A stretch of DNA of 64,000 nt, taken from assembly GCA_036936605.1 (NCBI GenBank), contig JAUPFV010000001.1:246572925-246636924 (forward strand), given 5' to 3'. Under the pieces are notes generated by a model that saw nothing but the letters and a program-made list of their open reading frames with translations, was not told where the DNA came from and did no database searches. Positions within the stretch are counted from its first letter, which is position 1; each line of letters begins with the position of its first letter. Shown here piece by piece: positions 23,529 through 34,919 of the stretch. The position numbers and the translations under genes were made by a program. Origin of the DNA: Limnanthes douglasii subsp. nivea (taxonomy: Eukaryota; Streptophyta; Magnoliopsida; Brassicales; Limnanthaceae).

Positions 23529-24015
23529 ATTTTGTGTAAATATTTACTTGTTTAAACATCCATGTAAATATTTGGGGGCATACTCTTTCCTCCCTGGTGG
23601 CACGGGGAGATTTTAATGAGGTGTCCGGGTTCTAAATAAAATTTGATGCATTCTTAAAAAATTTCTGAAGTGTTTTAATTTTGTCCCTTGTCATACCATC
23701 CGGATTGAAATAAAAGAGTGATGACCACTTAAACATTCGTCATCGGAGAATTTAAACACTCTCACTATGAAACAGCTAAGGGCTACTTAAACACTAGCCA
23801 ACAAAATTAAAACAGACTATGAAAGAATGTGAGAATGATGCAAAACAAAGACATTCATTAAAATAACTTAAGTGCCTTGGCCTTCCAAGGACTTTCAAAT
23901 TGTCAAAACAAAATAAAAGACCGATCCGGTCAAATACCGGACACGCTTACAAAAAAGAGTGCCTTGGCCTTCCAAGGACTTTAGTCTGGATAAAAAGTAA
24001 AAAGTAGTTCATAAG
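23529..24015. other. Interval between convergent pol and aORF ends of A, with paired hairpins
   Basis: Non-coding. It contains two identical 16-bp hairpins CCTTGG-CCTT-CCAAGG at 23875-23890 and 23962-23977, 87 bp apart. Element B has the same pair in the same place. The interval also has the motif GCCCCCAAATATTTAC shared with the pol ends of B and C. Confidence 0.75.
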
Positions 24016-26968
24016 TTAAGGCTGAGCCTTTGAAGATGGCTCAGCTTCATCTAACTTCTTCTTTCCCTTAGGATCATCTTTCTCTTCGTTTGGGCTCTCC
24101 CCGGTATGTTCTTCGTCGTCGGATGAGGAGGCACTGGAGTAGCCAAACCTGTCACCTTCGGCCATTGTATGATGTGGAAGGTCATCGGACTCTACGTGAA
24201 GCCATAAATCCCCTAGGTTTCTCTTCGGAAATTTCTCATGGAAGAGCAAAACCATGTCAGACCTCACCTTGGCATACATCTCCTCTTGGGTGTCGATCAC
24301 GTTGTTGGCATAAGCGTCGATCTTAGCTTGGATTTTGGCCTCCTGCTCCCTTAGCAAAGTGGCTTTCTCCTCGGAAGCCTTGGACACTGAATTCTCAAGA
24401 GCAATCTTGTCACTAGTTAAGTTGGTGATGATTTGGTCTTTGGCCTTGTTCTCCCCTCTTGAAGTGGCAAGATCTTTCTCCAATCCGGACAACTTCTCCC
24501 AGAGCTCTGTGATAGTATTCTCCAGTGTGGTGGCTTTTGTGGTACTCACCTCCTGGTTCCTCTTCAGCTCTTCGTTTTCTTCCTTTAAAATGGCAGCATT
24601 CGAAGTAGCAGTAAGAAGATCACCGGACAGCTTCTCATTGCTAGACTTGAGGTCTTTAATGATGTCTGCCTGGTTTCGAACTTGCTTTTCCAACGCAAGC
24701 ACCGGTTGAACATTGCTTAACAAAGATTAAGCTATAGCATCCTTGTCACTTGAAACAGTAAAGGTCTTACCATTAAAAGTGACTGAGTTTGAAGTGCTTG
24801 GAGGAAGATAAGGTCCGGCGAAATCATCTCTGGGAAGATTCATGAAATACTCACCAAGCCCACCAAGACCAGTGATGTCCACACCGTCAATTCTGAGATC
24901 TCCCCCTTCAACCTCATCGGTTTGGAAGTCGCCACGTATCTCTTCTGCTTGGGTTGGGTCAGAGGGGTCAACTTGGGGAGGAGGCTCCGAAGTCCGGAGT
25001 GAAAGCTCGTCACCCTTAGAGGTCTTCTTCTTCTTGGCCTCCCTGTCTTTGCTTTCACTTCCCTATTTACGATTTCTTTTGGAAGCCCTTGGAGGTTTTG
25101 GGGAGTGCACTTCTTGCCTTTCAGTCTCCTGCTCCACCACTTCCAAGAGAGAAGCATCAATTTGGCTGTGGACTGGCCCCTATGGATTTATAGGAGCATC
25201 CTCCTCCGCCTCAGCAGGGTTAGCTCCACCCACCACTTTCTTGCCATTCTTTTTACCCTTCATCTTGCTTGGGGCCTTGGCCCGGCCTGGCAAGTAGAGT
25301 GTCCCATCTGGGTCATGCGTTCTTTTGAGCACTACGTCCGGAGGAGGCTGGGTGGAGAGCTCTTCCCAGGTTAGGTCTCTCCGGCCTGTGGTGTTCCAAA
25401 GGTGAGACCTTGCTAAGTTACCCCCTGTGAAGGCAGCATGGAACCGATTCCCCCACTTCTCAGCGGCCCAAGCGTTGATCTTGGTGCAAGTGGTCTGCCC
25501 GGTTTTCAAATAGTCACTGAATTCCTTGGGCAGTTCTGCTAAGGCAAAAGTAAGACCCATTAGTTTAAACTAACTCTAAAAAAAAGGAGAGAGACAAAAA
25601 TATAAAGCAGGAAACTTACGGTCACTCCTCCACCTGTTCTGAGAAGACTTAGGTTCACTCCGGACTTGATCTTCTTTCCATTCTCCCAAGCACCACTAAC
25701 AAACAGGAACTGGGTCCTCCAATTCCTCTCCACCTCTAAAAAATCATCTACAGCTTTGAAATTATCCCCCATGTTGAAATGGTAAAAGGGGATGTGGTGG
25801 TTTCTGCAAAGACTAGCCGTAACATCGAATTCTTCCATTGGCAGAGGAATCCCGGAGAGCCTCAAAGCCATGTTGCAAGACATGAGGGTGTACCAGGCGT
25901 TGGGGCTCAACTGGCTCGGACAGAGCTTTATCAGATGAAAGTATCTGACAATTTGTGGGTCCAAGGGGAGTCTGAGCCCCCAATTGAACAACTCCGTGAA
26001 AATGACAACTTCGCTCAGTTTGCAGTCCATGGGAGTCTCTGGGTGTATAGGGATCCTGATCTTCACGTTCTCCGGTATTCCCCACTTCGTACGCATCCGA
26101 CCCAGTTCAGCTGTGTGGATGAATGCGTAGTTGCTCTTCTGCAAGGCGAGGAGGTACTTGACACTGACCTTATGGAAACAAGGCCCCACCCTTCCTTCAA
26201 GACTCTCCGGGAGGTCTGGATGCCTCAAGCACAACTTCTCTTTGCCTTTGTATTTTTTGGCAACAATAGCACTACTGGTCTGACTGGAGGGCTCAGATTC
26301 AAATGGAGCCTCTTCTACAGAGTCCTCCATTATTTCCTCCATAATTGTTGGAGGATTTTCAGTAGCAGTGGCAAAGGGAGGATTCAGATCTGGCTCAGCT
26401 TGGTCTCCGGACTGCTGGGCTTCAGTATTCCCTTGGCTTCTGGCCTCCGACTGGGGCTCTGAGGCAGAGGTCTCTCTTCGAAGACCTGGGCTGCTACCCT
26501 CCGGACCAGACAGTCTGTCCTTGGGAGCTCTGATGGGCACTTCTGACCCAGTGCTGCTGTCTTTGGCTCCCGACTTTAAAGGAATGCTCTTAGAGGCCTG
26601 GCCCTTGACCAGCCGACTTTTTCTCCGGTCGACTAACTTTTGAGGGGAGTTTTCGGTGTCTGACCCCATAGCTAAGAAGGGGGAGGGCTTTTTGAAGCTG
26701 GTAACTGTTACTCCTGGCTCAACAACAGGTTCTGATTCCTGAACCGAGGAACCAGAGATAATGGGGGAGAGATTAGTTTTTTCGGCTTGGTACCTTTTGA
26801 GGAAGAAGAACCTTGATCAGATTTTGTGGCTGAAGTTACTGGCTTGTCGATGGGCGAAACGGGTAATCCTGCTGCAATACGTCTTTCTCTTTCAACCTTT
26901 TGCGCCTTTTCAAGTTCAGAAAGGTTGAGCCACCCACCTTTGATCAGAGCGTTCCTCGCTGTAAACAT
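24016..26968 (-). pseudogene. aORF of element A (antisense, spliced, broken)
   Basis: Gene on the strand opposite to gag-pol. Exon 1 (26968-25620) begins MFTARNALIKGGWLNLSELE, has a Ser-rich linker, and is frameshifted near 26770. It then carries the PF04195-like domain with WGIPENVKIRIPIHPETPM, ELFNWGLRLPLDPQIVRYF and LCPSQLSPNAW, and ends SGAWENGKKI. The intron is 25619-25536 (GTAAGT...GCAG). Exon 2 starts ELPKEF..YLKTGQTT, has NAWAAEKWGNRF, a Lys-rich stretch, a coiled coil (24723-24250), FHEKFPKRNLGDLW and an acidic tail ending SSKAQP. A 1-base deletion next to the splice donor shifts the exon 1 frame against B. Biochemical function is unknown. Antisense extra ORFs are known in Tat elements; PF04195 is my reading, not a search result. 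Confidence 0.85.
25536..25619 (-). other. Predicted intron in the element A aORF
   Basis: 84 bp, donor GTAAGT at 25619 and acceptor GCAG ending at 25536. Exon 2 then begins with AACTGCCC, aligned with AACTGCC after the predicted intron of B. Position and splice dinucleotides agree between A and B, and an intron is also seen in F. Confidence 0.65.
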
Positions 26969-27065
26969 AAACTGTCTGGGTAAATTTTTGCTTTGGAGAG
27001 AAAAAAGCTTTAAGAAGTTGCAGAGTAAATATGAGAGTGATGGTGAAACAATAGAAAATGTTTAA

Positions 27066-27072
27066 ATTTATA
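27066..27072 (-). promoter_or_regulatory. TATA-like box of the element A aORF
   Basis: TATAAAT on the minus strand, about 100 bp upstream of the aORF ATG at 26968, in a position equivalent to the boxes in B and E. It lies between the 3' LTR and the aORF and drives away from the 3' LTR. Confidence 0.45.
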
Positions 27073-27392
27073 TTAAATCTGAAAAAGGAGTTTGATTCCT
27101 AGGAGAATTCGAAAAGATTGGTAATGATTAAAGACGACGCTGATGTCACCACCTTTAATTAAGAGGTTGCTTTTCGAAGAAGTTGGTTCAAAATTCAAGG
27201 TGAAAAAACGGCTGAGGCAACCAACCAGAAAGCGACATGTGTCCCATGAACCCTGGCACAAAACCGTTTGGATTCATGAAGCTTTATTATTCCGAACAAA
27301 ACCATAAGACAAACAAACCTGTCCGGATTAAAACCACCCGTGACATCGGACTGTTTTTCAGGTTTTTGACAAAGGTATTTGAACAAACACCT

Positions 27393-27406
27393 AAAAAAGG
27401 GGCTCT
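27393..27406 (+). promoter_or_regulatory. Polypurine tract of element A
   Basis: AAAAAAGGGGCTCT directly abuts the 3' LTR. Element B has AAAAAAGGGGCTCC in the same position. It would prime plus-strand DNA synthesis. Confidence 0.8.
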
Positions 27407-27814
27407 AGATGAGTCTGAATTCTGACTACTCACCGGACAGGGACAGATCGGACCCAGCCCTCCGGACCGGACAGACCACTTCGAACACTTAGCTAATGGG
27501 ACTGTTCGAACTATGACAAAAGTACTAAAAAACCTAAACACTTCTTGACTAAGCTACTTGCTCTCCTACTTAGAGCTCATGGGTCTTTAAGCATGACCCG
27601 GGTCCATTGAACATGACCCGAAAGCCCATAAGGGCCCAAATGAAAGGGTATAAATACCCAACCACCTGCATTAAATGTGGGTAATGAAAATTAAATACAA
27701 CCAGGCTGCTTAATTCTCCCTCTAGACTCTACTCTAAATATTAAACACCCTCATACTTCCACGAAACACCAAACAAATTACGAGCCTACCCTCAGGCGAT
27801 AATTATCCTCACCA
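27407..27814 (+). repeat. Element A 3' LTR
   Basis: 408 bp, collinear with the 5' LTR, ending CTCACCA and followed by the ACATT duplication. The first base is A instead of T. Confidence 0.93.
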
Positions 27815-27819
27815 ACATT

Positions 27820-28900
27820 GAAGTAAAGGAAAATAAATATTTACAATATAAGTTTTATCTAAGTATAACTTGAGATGCTCAACGTTCCAAAGATGCTTCA
27901 ACAAATTTCCTTCTTTATCTTGGAGTTTGTATGTTCCGTTCTTAACTCTTTCATATACGATGTGTGGTCCTTCTCAATTTAGAGCTAACTTTCCGAGCTA
28001 TTTTTCTTTGGTGTGCATGAATAATTTTCTCAACACTTTGTCTCCAACTTGAAAGTATCTTATTTTTACCTTAAAGGCAAACCTTATCCTCCTCAACCCT
28101 TGATAATGTGCAGTTCTTAAATGTGCCTTCACCCGCTTTTCTTCAACCAAATCCAACTGAGCCCTCATAGTTATCTCATTCTCGCTTTTGAGATAATTTT
28201 GAACCTTGAGGGAAGGGGGAGTTGCTTTTATAGGTGTAATCGTATCCATCTGATAAACTAAAGCAAATTGAGACTCTTGTGTGGTTGTATGTAGAGTAGT
28301 TCGGTATGGCCATAGTATTTCTTGCAAGTAGCTTGGTCGTTTCCCGACAACTCATTCTAAATTATTTTTTAAACCTGACAAAATTGTTCGATTTGGTACT
28401 TCAACTTGCCCATTGACTTGGGGATGAAAATGAGAAGAAAACAAATGTTGAATTTCTCTAGATGCACAAAAAATATTCATGTCTTATTATCAAACTGAGG
28501 TCCATTATCCTTAGTGATGCGTTTAGGAATTCCAAATCGGCAACACATGTTGGAGAGAATAAAGTTAGTAACTTCCTTAGAAGTTGTCCCTGACAAATGT
28601 GCAACCTCTATCCATTTGGAGAAGTAATCTATTGCACGATTATAGTATGATAACCCCTTGAAGCCATTGGGAGGGGCCCAACGAGATCAAGTCCCCATAT
28701 ACCAAATGGTATAGGTTCAAATATTGATTCCATTGGGATTGTTGGCACATGAATGGTATTTCCATATCTTTGACACAGATCACATCTATTCACCAGATCT
28801 TTAGCATCTGCCAGGATGGTAGGCCAATAATATCTTGCTAGTATGACTCTTCAAGTTAAAACCTTATAACCACAATGTGTTGACCCTTCTCCATCATGTA
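27820..28900 (-). pseudogene. Integrase relic of element C
   Basis: Minus-strand pol C-terminus of C, next to the insertion point of A. The frame 28327-27998 reads YRTTLHTTTQES and KVLRKLFMHTKEK, matching WAYRTTPGAATQES and KVLRKVFLHTKEK of B. Further in, the plus strand shows reversed segments for the DNGPQFD region (about 28490) and the CQ.Y zinc-finger region (about 28770). The usual stop after HLRMYLE is lost; the frame runs into the insertion site. Stops and frameshifts make it inactive. Confidence 0.75.
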
Positions 28901-28979
28901 ATTATAATAGAATACTGTGGGACTCATTTAATCTGAGACATCGTAGTAGAGGTCTACTGAAAGACTTTTTATAAAGTAC

Positions 28980-31145
28980 CCCCCTTCATACTAGGAAACC
29001 ATGAGCCTTATATTTCATTTTCTTAGCCAAAGCCTTATCTAGAGGGAAAACTATGTTAGTAATAAACTCTTGGATTTCAGTCCTCCAATATTTAGAGGGT
29101 GCATCGAAGACGTGAAAATTTTATATAATTTCAATTTTACCTTTTTTAGTTGCATCTATAGAAGGACATTCTTGCATAAGAATCCAGGGATACGCTTCAG
29201 AGTATGCTTATAGAGGCTAGGGAATTGCCATGGCGTTTTCTGATATAGGGACATGCTCATATATGACGCTTTCAAAGCTAATGGTGACTTCCTTCAACAC
29301 TCGTAAATATTTTTATCAAGTGTTATTTCGTGGCTTCAAATTGCCCGTGAGCCTGATGGATAATCAATTGGGAATCACGTATTAATTGGACTCTTTTAGC
29401 CCTACATATATGAGCCAAATTTAACCCAACTATAATCGCTTCATATTCAGACTCATTGCTGGATGCTTTGAAGATAAAACATATAGTTTGGTTTAGGGTA
29501 TCACCCTAAAGAGAAGTTGACCAAATTCCAGCTCCACAACCCATCGTACTATACCAACCATTCGTTCAGACTATCCATTCTTTTTAAAACTTAGTGACAT
29601 ATGCTTCTTCACGAGGCCGTTTAAAGTGAAATTCTACTAAGAAATCAGCCACGACTTGAGCTTTGACTGATATTCGAGGCGCAAAATCAATGTCATAATC
29701 TTCAAGTTCAACTTACTACTTAGTCATTCTTCCTGATATGTCAACCTTTTGTAGCACATTCTTTAGCAGAAAAGAATTTTGAACTGTGATTGAATGTACT
29801 TGAAAGTAAGGCCTCATCTTTCTAGCAGCTATCACCAATGCTAAAGCCAACTTTTCCAATTTTAAATACATTTTCTTAGCTTCTAACAAACTGTTGCTTA
29901 TATAGTAAACCGGACGAGGGTAAATATCAACTTCTCGTACTAGTCCAGCACTTACAACATACTCTGATATGACCAAATACATATAGAGTATTTCTCCATC
30001 AACAACTTTGGAAAATGTATTGGGTGAAGACAAAGAACTCTTAATTTCAAGAAAAGCTTGATCACAATTGTGAGACCAATTGATTTTTTTTTAAATTTCT
30101 CAAGACTTGGTAAAATTGAGCACATTTGTCTGATGATCTTGAAATAAACCGGTTTAAGGCTGTAAATCATCCATTTAACCTTTTGACTTCTTTAGTATTC
30201 TGAGGTGAATCCATAGCCAACAATGCATTTAACTGGTCCAGGTCAGCCTGAATCCTTTTCTCACTCATTATATAACCAATAACTATACCTGACCGGACAC
30301 AAAAAATGCACTTCTCTGGATTTAATTTCAGATTGATGGCCTCTAAGTTCGAGAAACTTTCCTGGAGATCAGAGATACGATCTTCTTATTTAGAACTCTT
30401 GACCATCATATCATGAATACAGACTTGAATATTTCTTCCGATCTGATTAGCAAAGGCCTTATTCACCAATCGTTGGTAAGTGGCTCCCGCATTCTTTAAC
30501 CCCAATGGCATTAACTTGTAACAATGAAGCCCCCTTCAAATGAATGTGGTATGTTCTTGGTCATCATGATTCATTTGTATTTTATTGTACCCAAAGAAAG
30601 CATCTTTGAAAGACAACAACTCGTTCCATAATGTAGAGTCCACAAATTGATCTATCTGGGGCAGTGTGAAATGACCTTTAGGGCAAGCTCTATGAGGTCT
30701 GTGAATTTAACGCACATACACTATTTTCCATTCTTTTTCTTTACCAAAACATGATTAGCTTTCCAGACGGGGTATTGAGACTCTTTGAGATGCCCATCTT
30801 GGTCAACCGATCTACTTCGTGGACAATCGCTTCATATGTTTATTTTAAAAAAGATCTTCTTCTTTGCATCACTGGCCCAACATCATATCAGATAGATAAT
30901 ATGTAACTAATCACCGTAGCTGACACTCCAGTTACATCCTCGTTGCACCATGCAAACATGTGTAAATTATTAGATAAAAAATATAACAACTTTTCTTTTA
31001 CCTTTAAAGGTAGTTTAGATCTGACCCTGACACTTTTACCTTTTGCTAAGTAATGAGTTTCTACTTCTTCGACTAGGATTACGACACTAGGATCCTCCCT
31101 CATATGATTAATCTTGTTTTGATTGGCATAAATCTCTACTGAGTG
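28980..31145 (-). pseudogene. Reverse transcriptase and RNase H relic of element C
   Basis: Minus strand. The first RNase H is readable at 30033-29716 (LVREVDIYPRPVYYISNSLLEA..MYLKLEKLALALVIAARKMRPYF). The second RNase H lies at about 29600-29200. RT motifs are scattered between 30100 and 30850. The catalytic box is mutated: the YIDD of B reads CIHD here (about 30400). The pre-RT segment at 31103-30888 reads VVILVEEVETHYL and HMFAWCNEDVTGVS. There are many stops. It follows in frame the TAG at 31146-31148. Confidence 0.78.
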
Positions 31146-31148
31146 CTA
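31146..31148 (-). promoter_or_regulatory. Conserved TAG between PR and RT in element C
   Basis: On the minus strand GAG TAG CAC TCA separates the protease end from the frame that leads to RT, in the same frame. The position aligns with TAG in A and B although C is much more diverged. Confidence 0.45.
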
Positions 31149-31760
31149 CTCTTTGCTAATATTCACTGCTTCTAATGATTATAAAACAAGAGCAGTGACA
31201 TAACATTCACGGGTTACCTTTTGGCTACTTCAGATGATGCCTACTTGCCTTCCCACAACATATTTCAAAAATTGATGGACAGTGGAAGCTACTGCATACA
31301 TCCTGGGTAACAAATACCTACCAAATATAGCATTGTAAGATATCGGACAATCAACTACCATAAACAAAGCTCTTACCGACTTTGTGAATGACCCTTTGCT
31401 AAATAAAACCTCTTCTTCAGATTCTCCAATTATATCAGCCGTACTTCCAGTAAACCCTACTATGGTCCTATTCGAATGCTGGATAACTTAAGGATTCGTC
31501 ATTTTATTGTACGTTGATAGGAACGTTATGTTTGCCGAACTGCCAATATCAATTAAAATACTTCGTACATCAATGCCTCCAATAGATGCTCATATTACCA
31601 CAACATCTTCATGTGGCCCTACAATGTCTCTTAAATCATCTTCATCAAAGGAAATGAATGGAGGATGGCTTTGTAAAAGACGTGTAGACATTTTTCCCTC
31701 TATTTGATTCGTTAGGCTATTGACATGTTTTTTTCTTGAACATCTTGATGGTGCCATCAC
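31149..31760 (-). pseudogene. Aspartic protease relic of element C
   Basis: The minus-strand reading keeps DDLRDIVGPHEDVVVI, ILIDIGSSANI (DTGS changed to DIGS), GFTGSTADIIGE and NAIFGRYLL, and ends KVTRECYVTALVL. A stop occurs after VVVI. It is followed by the conserved TAG. Confidence 0.75.
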
Positions 31761-31997
31761 AGTATCTCCGCCAAAAATCGTAAGAGATTCAAGAAAAATT
31801 ACGCAGTTCGGATACTGTAGAAACCTTTTCTGTTATCACCCCAACTTGATTCATATCCGGATCGGGATCTAGATATTCTGAATTCACATCAAATCTTTCT
31901 ATAATTACTATAACATCTTATTATCTAGATGCTCCTATACTTTGTCCTTGGCCAGTTGGTGATGCAACTCAGATTGTATTTGCATTAGATTGGGTGT

Positions 31998-33388
31998 TCA
32001 CTGGCCTATTCCCCCTTGTTGTTTTATAATAAAAGCTGACAAATTCCCTCTCTCAATTAAGTTATACACTTCTTGTTTTAGTGTAATGCAATCTTGGGTA
32101 TCATGACCCACACTATTGTGGTATTTACAAAAACGAGTATTTCGAGTCTTTCTAGGATACTGAATTGGTGTTGGTCTCCTAAAATACGCAGCATTCTTAG
32201 TTTTATCATAAATGGTAGCCTTATTTTCACGTGGTACTCTAGAATTCTTAGTTTCTTCCACTGTAATATATTTTCCGACCTGATTTAACAGTTCTCCCCA
32301 TGTCATCGTTTTTTTCCGAGTTACTAAATCAACTAATTCACCCATATTTACTCCTTGCCTTAGTGAAGGAATTGTCACTTGTTCAAAACAATCAGCCAAC
32401 TTGTTTTTCGTATACATAAAATGACTGATATATTCTTTCAAAGATTCATTCGATTCTTGGGAACAATGGATGATAGTGTCAACATTCCCTTTAAGCTTTT
32501 TACTCCCCATAAACTGTCTCCGAAATTCCATCCAGAACATATCAATGTTCTTTATTGATCCATGTGGAAAACTATATACCACTTTAAAGCACTTTATTTG
32601 AAAGTTTGTGAGAAAGCCCAGCATTAATGTTTGTCATTATCATCGAAATTCATCATAAAATTCTTGAATTGCTCGAGATGATTATCAAGGTCTTTATTCT
32701 CATCATACTTCCCCATCTTGGAACTGTCAAACCTCTTAAGCAGATGTCTAGAGAGTATTTTTTAGGATAAGGGTGATTGCCTCCAATTATGGCTACGGCT
32801 AAAGACTGTATCTTCATCAAAAGTGGAAAATATACATGGTTTGGATTGGGTAGCAAACTAATCACTCAGTAGATGATCAATAGAGTGATCTGCCAACCCC
32901 TTTATATTTTCCTGATACTTATTCTTTTTCATTTTTACCTTCCTATCCCTTTTCCTTGAATGTTTCTTGGTTAACCTTATTTTCTTTTTCTGACAGCCCT
33001 ATTCACTACTAAATGAAGAAGACCCATCAGAGCGAGAAGCAATGGTTGAACTATCAGAAGATTTCAATGTACATTTTACTTGTTTTACCCGATGTGCCTT
33101 TTTAGGATTAGTTTGAACTTTTGGGGATAGATCATTCTCCCTTTGTTTGTTATTGTCCCCAAGTTCATCTGTAGATACACCTCCCGTATCAAACGTTTCT
33201 TTCAACGATATTTCAACCTTTCTTTGGGCCCTTAAAACTTCAATTTCATCCCTAAACTGATCATATTCATCTTGCATAAACGATATTTCCTCAGTATTGT
33301 GATTGACATGAGACACCTTAGCATGATCATTATCCTCTCTTATAATTTTATTTTCATGAGGCAACAACTCCTGCATATTGAGATCCAT
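31998..33388 (-). pseudogene. Gag relic of element C
   Basis: Starts with MDLNMQELLP at 33388, homologous to MNPDNPELPP of B. A DQFRDEIEVLRAQRK helix and a Ser-rich tract follow. The core is at 32624-31998 (FKVVYSFPHGSIKNIDMFWMEFRRQF, QESNESLKEYISHF), with a knuckle FCKYHNSVGHDTQDC (CX2HX4HX4C retained) and a basic end. Frameshifts separate the 32999-33388 and 31998-32624 parts. Of the three C domains gag is best preserved. Confidence 0.8.
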
Positions 33389-33462
33389 ATCTTAAAGGTT
33401 TGTGAACGTCTTATTACAAGTAAAGTTGTGAATGGAGCTATTCAGGTACCTCTAGCTCCTAA

Positions 33463-33475
33463 TGTGGTCGCCAAT
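33463..33475 (-). promoter_or_regulatory. Primer-binding site of element C
   Basis: The minus strand reads ATTGGCGACCACA immediately after the 5' LTR, identical over TTGGCGACCACA to the site of B. Confidence 0.6.
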
Positions 33476-33861
33476 TAGATGATGGTAAAATCTTGATTAA
33501 GGGTAAAAAAAAGGAAAAACTTTAGCTGGTGGATATTAACTATTTTTATAAGGAGTTGTGAGAGAAAGAATATGTGTGCTTATATTTAATGTCTTTGGAA
33601 AAAGTCCAACCACCTTAATGATGTTGGTTAGGTATTTATAGTGTTTTTCTTCGATCCATGGGTCGTGCGTGTCGGGCCTTATAGTCAGGTCATTTATATG
33701 AGCCCCCAAGCCTAAGAAATGAGCTACTAGGCATATAAGTGAGTCATTGTTTCACTAAAGCTACTGTTCATCCATTGAATTTTATTCGATCTGTTCGAAA
33801 TTTCCTTCGGATATTATTAGAATCATTGGTGATATGCTTCCAGCGATATCTGAACTGATCA
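33476..33861 (-). repeat. Element C 5' LTR
   Basis: 386 bp, right copy. Left edge TAGATGATGG, right edge CTGATCA, then the ATATC duplication. A TATTTATA box at 33633-33640 is the reversed promoter TATA. It is collinear with the left LTR apart from about 22 bp near 33664-33690. Confidence 0.82.
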
Positions 33862-33866
33862 ATATC

Positions 33867-34850
33867 GTCCTCGATAGAGTTTTTTATTGGTATTCTAACC
33901 CCAACAACCTCCACAGGATGCAAGATAGGTGGTAGGTTTTCAGATAATGTCAAGGTGATACTTCTTATCAAAAGAAAAATCCCATGTGTATTCTTGATGA
34001 GCTGGTATTATTGACCGACGTGTTCGACTAGGGCTTCTGGTTCTTTTTCCATCCATACCTTAATTTTCTTTTGGTACACTAGACATTTATCATAGTCATG
34101 CCAATCCAAATACATGGAGGACCCTCATATCCTTCGTAATTTCGCTAGAGTTATCGGAGATTTCGCTAACCATAGAGCATTGATTTTCCAGCGAACTATC
34201 TATAATAATCAAAACTACCAGATTAATACATTTCTATCTGGAAAGAACTCGATATGGGAATGAACTCACCGTGGTGACCGTGATTGCCTTAGGTGGTTTG
34301 TCTTTTTCGACGTGTGTGGAAAACTGGAAATTTTATAATTGCAACAAACTCAAGCTTTCTCAGAATCCCATTAAGCGTCAAGCGTGAAAACCTAAACCAA
34401 ATTTGTGATACAAATTTGTGACATTTTCTCTTATCTTTGGCACCTATTCATTATTTATATTTATGGGTTTTACTTGTAGAATACATAAAGATGTTTCACG
34501 TAGAGGCTAAATCAGAAAAATACCAACTCCTAAAACTGATTTCTTGGGATGAAAATTTTTGGGGTCACAGATTTAAAAAATGTTATACCGTCGATAACCT
34601 AATTGGTTTGAAGCTTTGGATTTTTCATGAAAAAAAAAAGGTGTCAAAGAATCCGACATATCGAAACTCAAAGACAACCTAGATAAATCTCTCGAATTAC
34701 CAGCACAGGGAAAGGCTCAGAGCAAACGTCCTTCCAAGATAGAGAGATCTGATCCTCCGCAGAATACAACGGAGTAGGATGGGTGCTCGGGGTCCTCCAA
34801 TAGATCAACACAAACCATCCCCACCAAAATGATTACATCTTCCCTACTTG
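33867..34850 (+). pseudogene. aORF relic of element E, 3' part
   Basis: Continues the frame that stops at 13137 on the other side of element C. It stays open for 22 codons (to 33935) and then has many stops. At 34530-34625 a plus-strand frame reads KLISWDENFWGHRFKKCYT and NLIGLKLW, aligning with KINAWAAENWENRFHKAFT and NLARSHMW at the start of exon 2 of the B aORF. This shows that C lies inside an older relative's antisense gene. The sequence to 34850 is probably the decayed Lys-rich part. Confidence 0.55.
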
Positions 34851-34919
34851 AAGAATATTCCTCTCGCGACTTACAGTGTGTGAAAGCATAAGATATCTAT
34901 GAAAAATGTTGCTCAACCG

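Larger units (their letters stand above)
16220..27814 (+). mobile_element. Tat-type Ty3/gypsy element A, complete with LTRs
   Basis: 11,595 bp with two 408-bp LTRs (16220-16627, 27407-27814) and a perfect 5-bp TSD ACATT at 16215-16219 and 27815-27819. Features in order: primer site, gag, protease, in-frame TAG, RT-RNaseH-RNaseH-IN, paired hairpins, antisense aORF, polypurine tract, 3' LTR. It is inserted in the pol-aORF interval of element C. The coding region has several stops and frameshifts and carries element H inside the integrase. The LTRs differ at about ten positions by eye, including the first base of the 3' LTR (T to A). Confidence 0.96.
13138..33861 (-). mobile_element. Tat-type Ty3/gypsy element C (interrupted by A)
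   Basis: Minus-strand LTR retrotransposon with LTRs at 13138-13499 and 33476-33861. It has an ATATC duplication at 13133-13137 and 33862-33866, a primer site next to the right LTR, gag-PR-RT-RH-IN relics from 33388 down to 27820, and an antisense aORF at 13909-15960. Without element A and its ACATT copy it is about 9.1 kb. It is strongly mutated: protease DTGS has become DIGS and the RT catalytic box YIDD has become CIHD. It is older than A and B and belongs to a different family by LTR sequence. Confidence 0.88.

Noticed and set aside
25779..26643. Long plus-strand frames at 25779-26462 and 26368-26643 (similar shadows at 55798-56546 and 17606-18214)
   Set aside because: They are shadows opposite the aORF or gag coding strand with no independent similarity.
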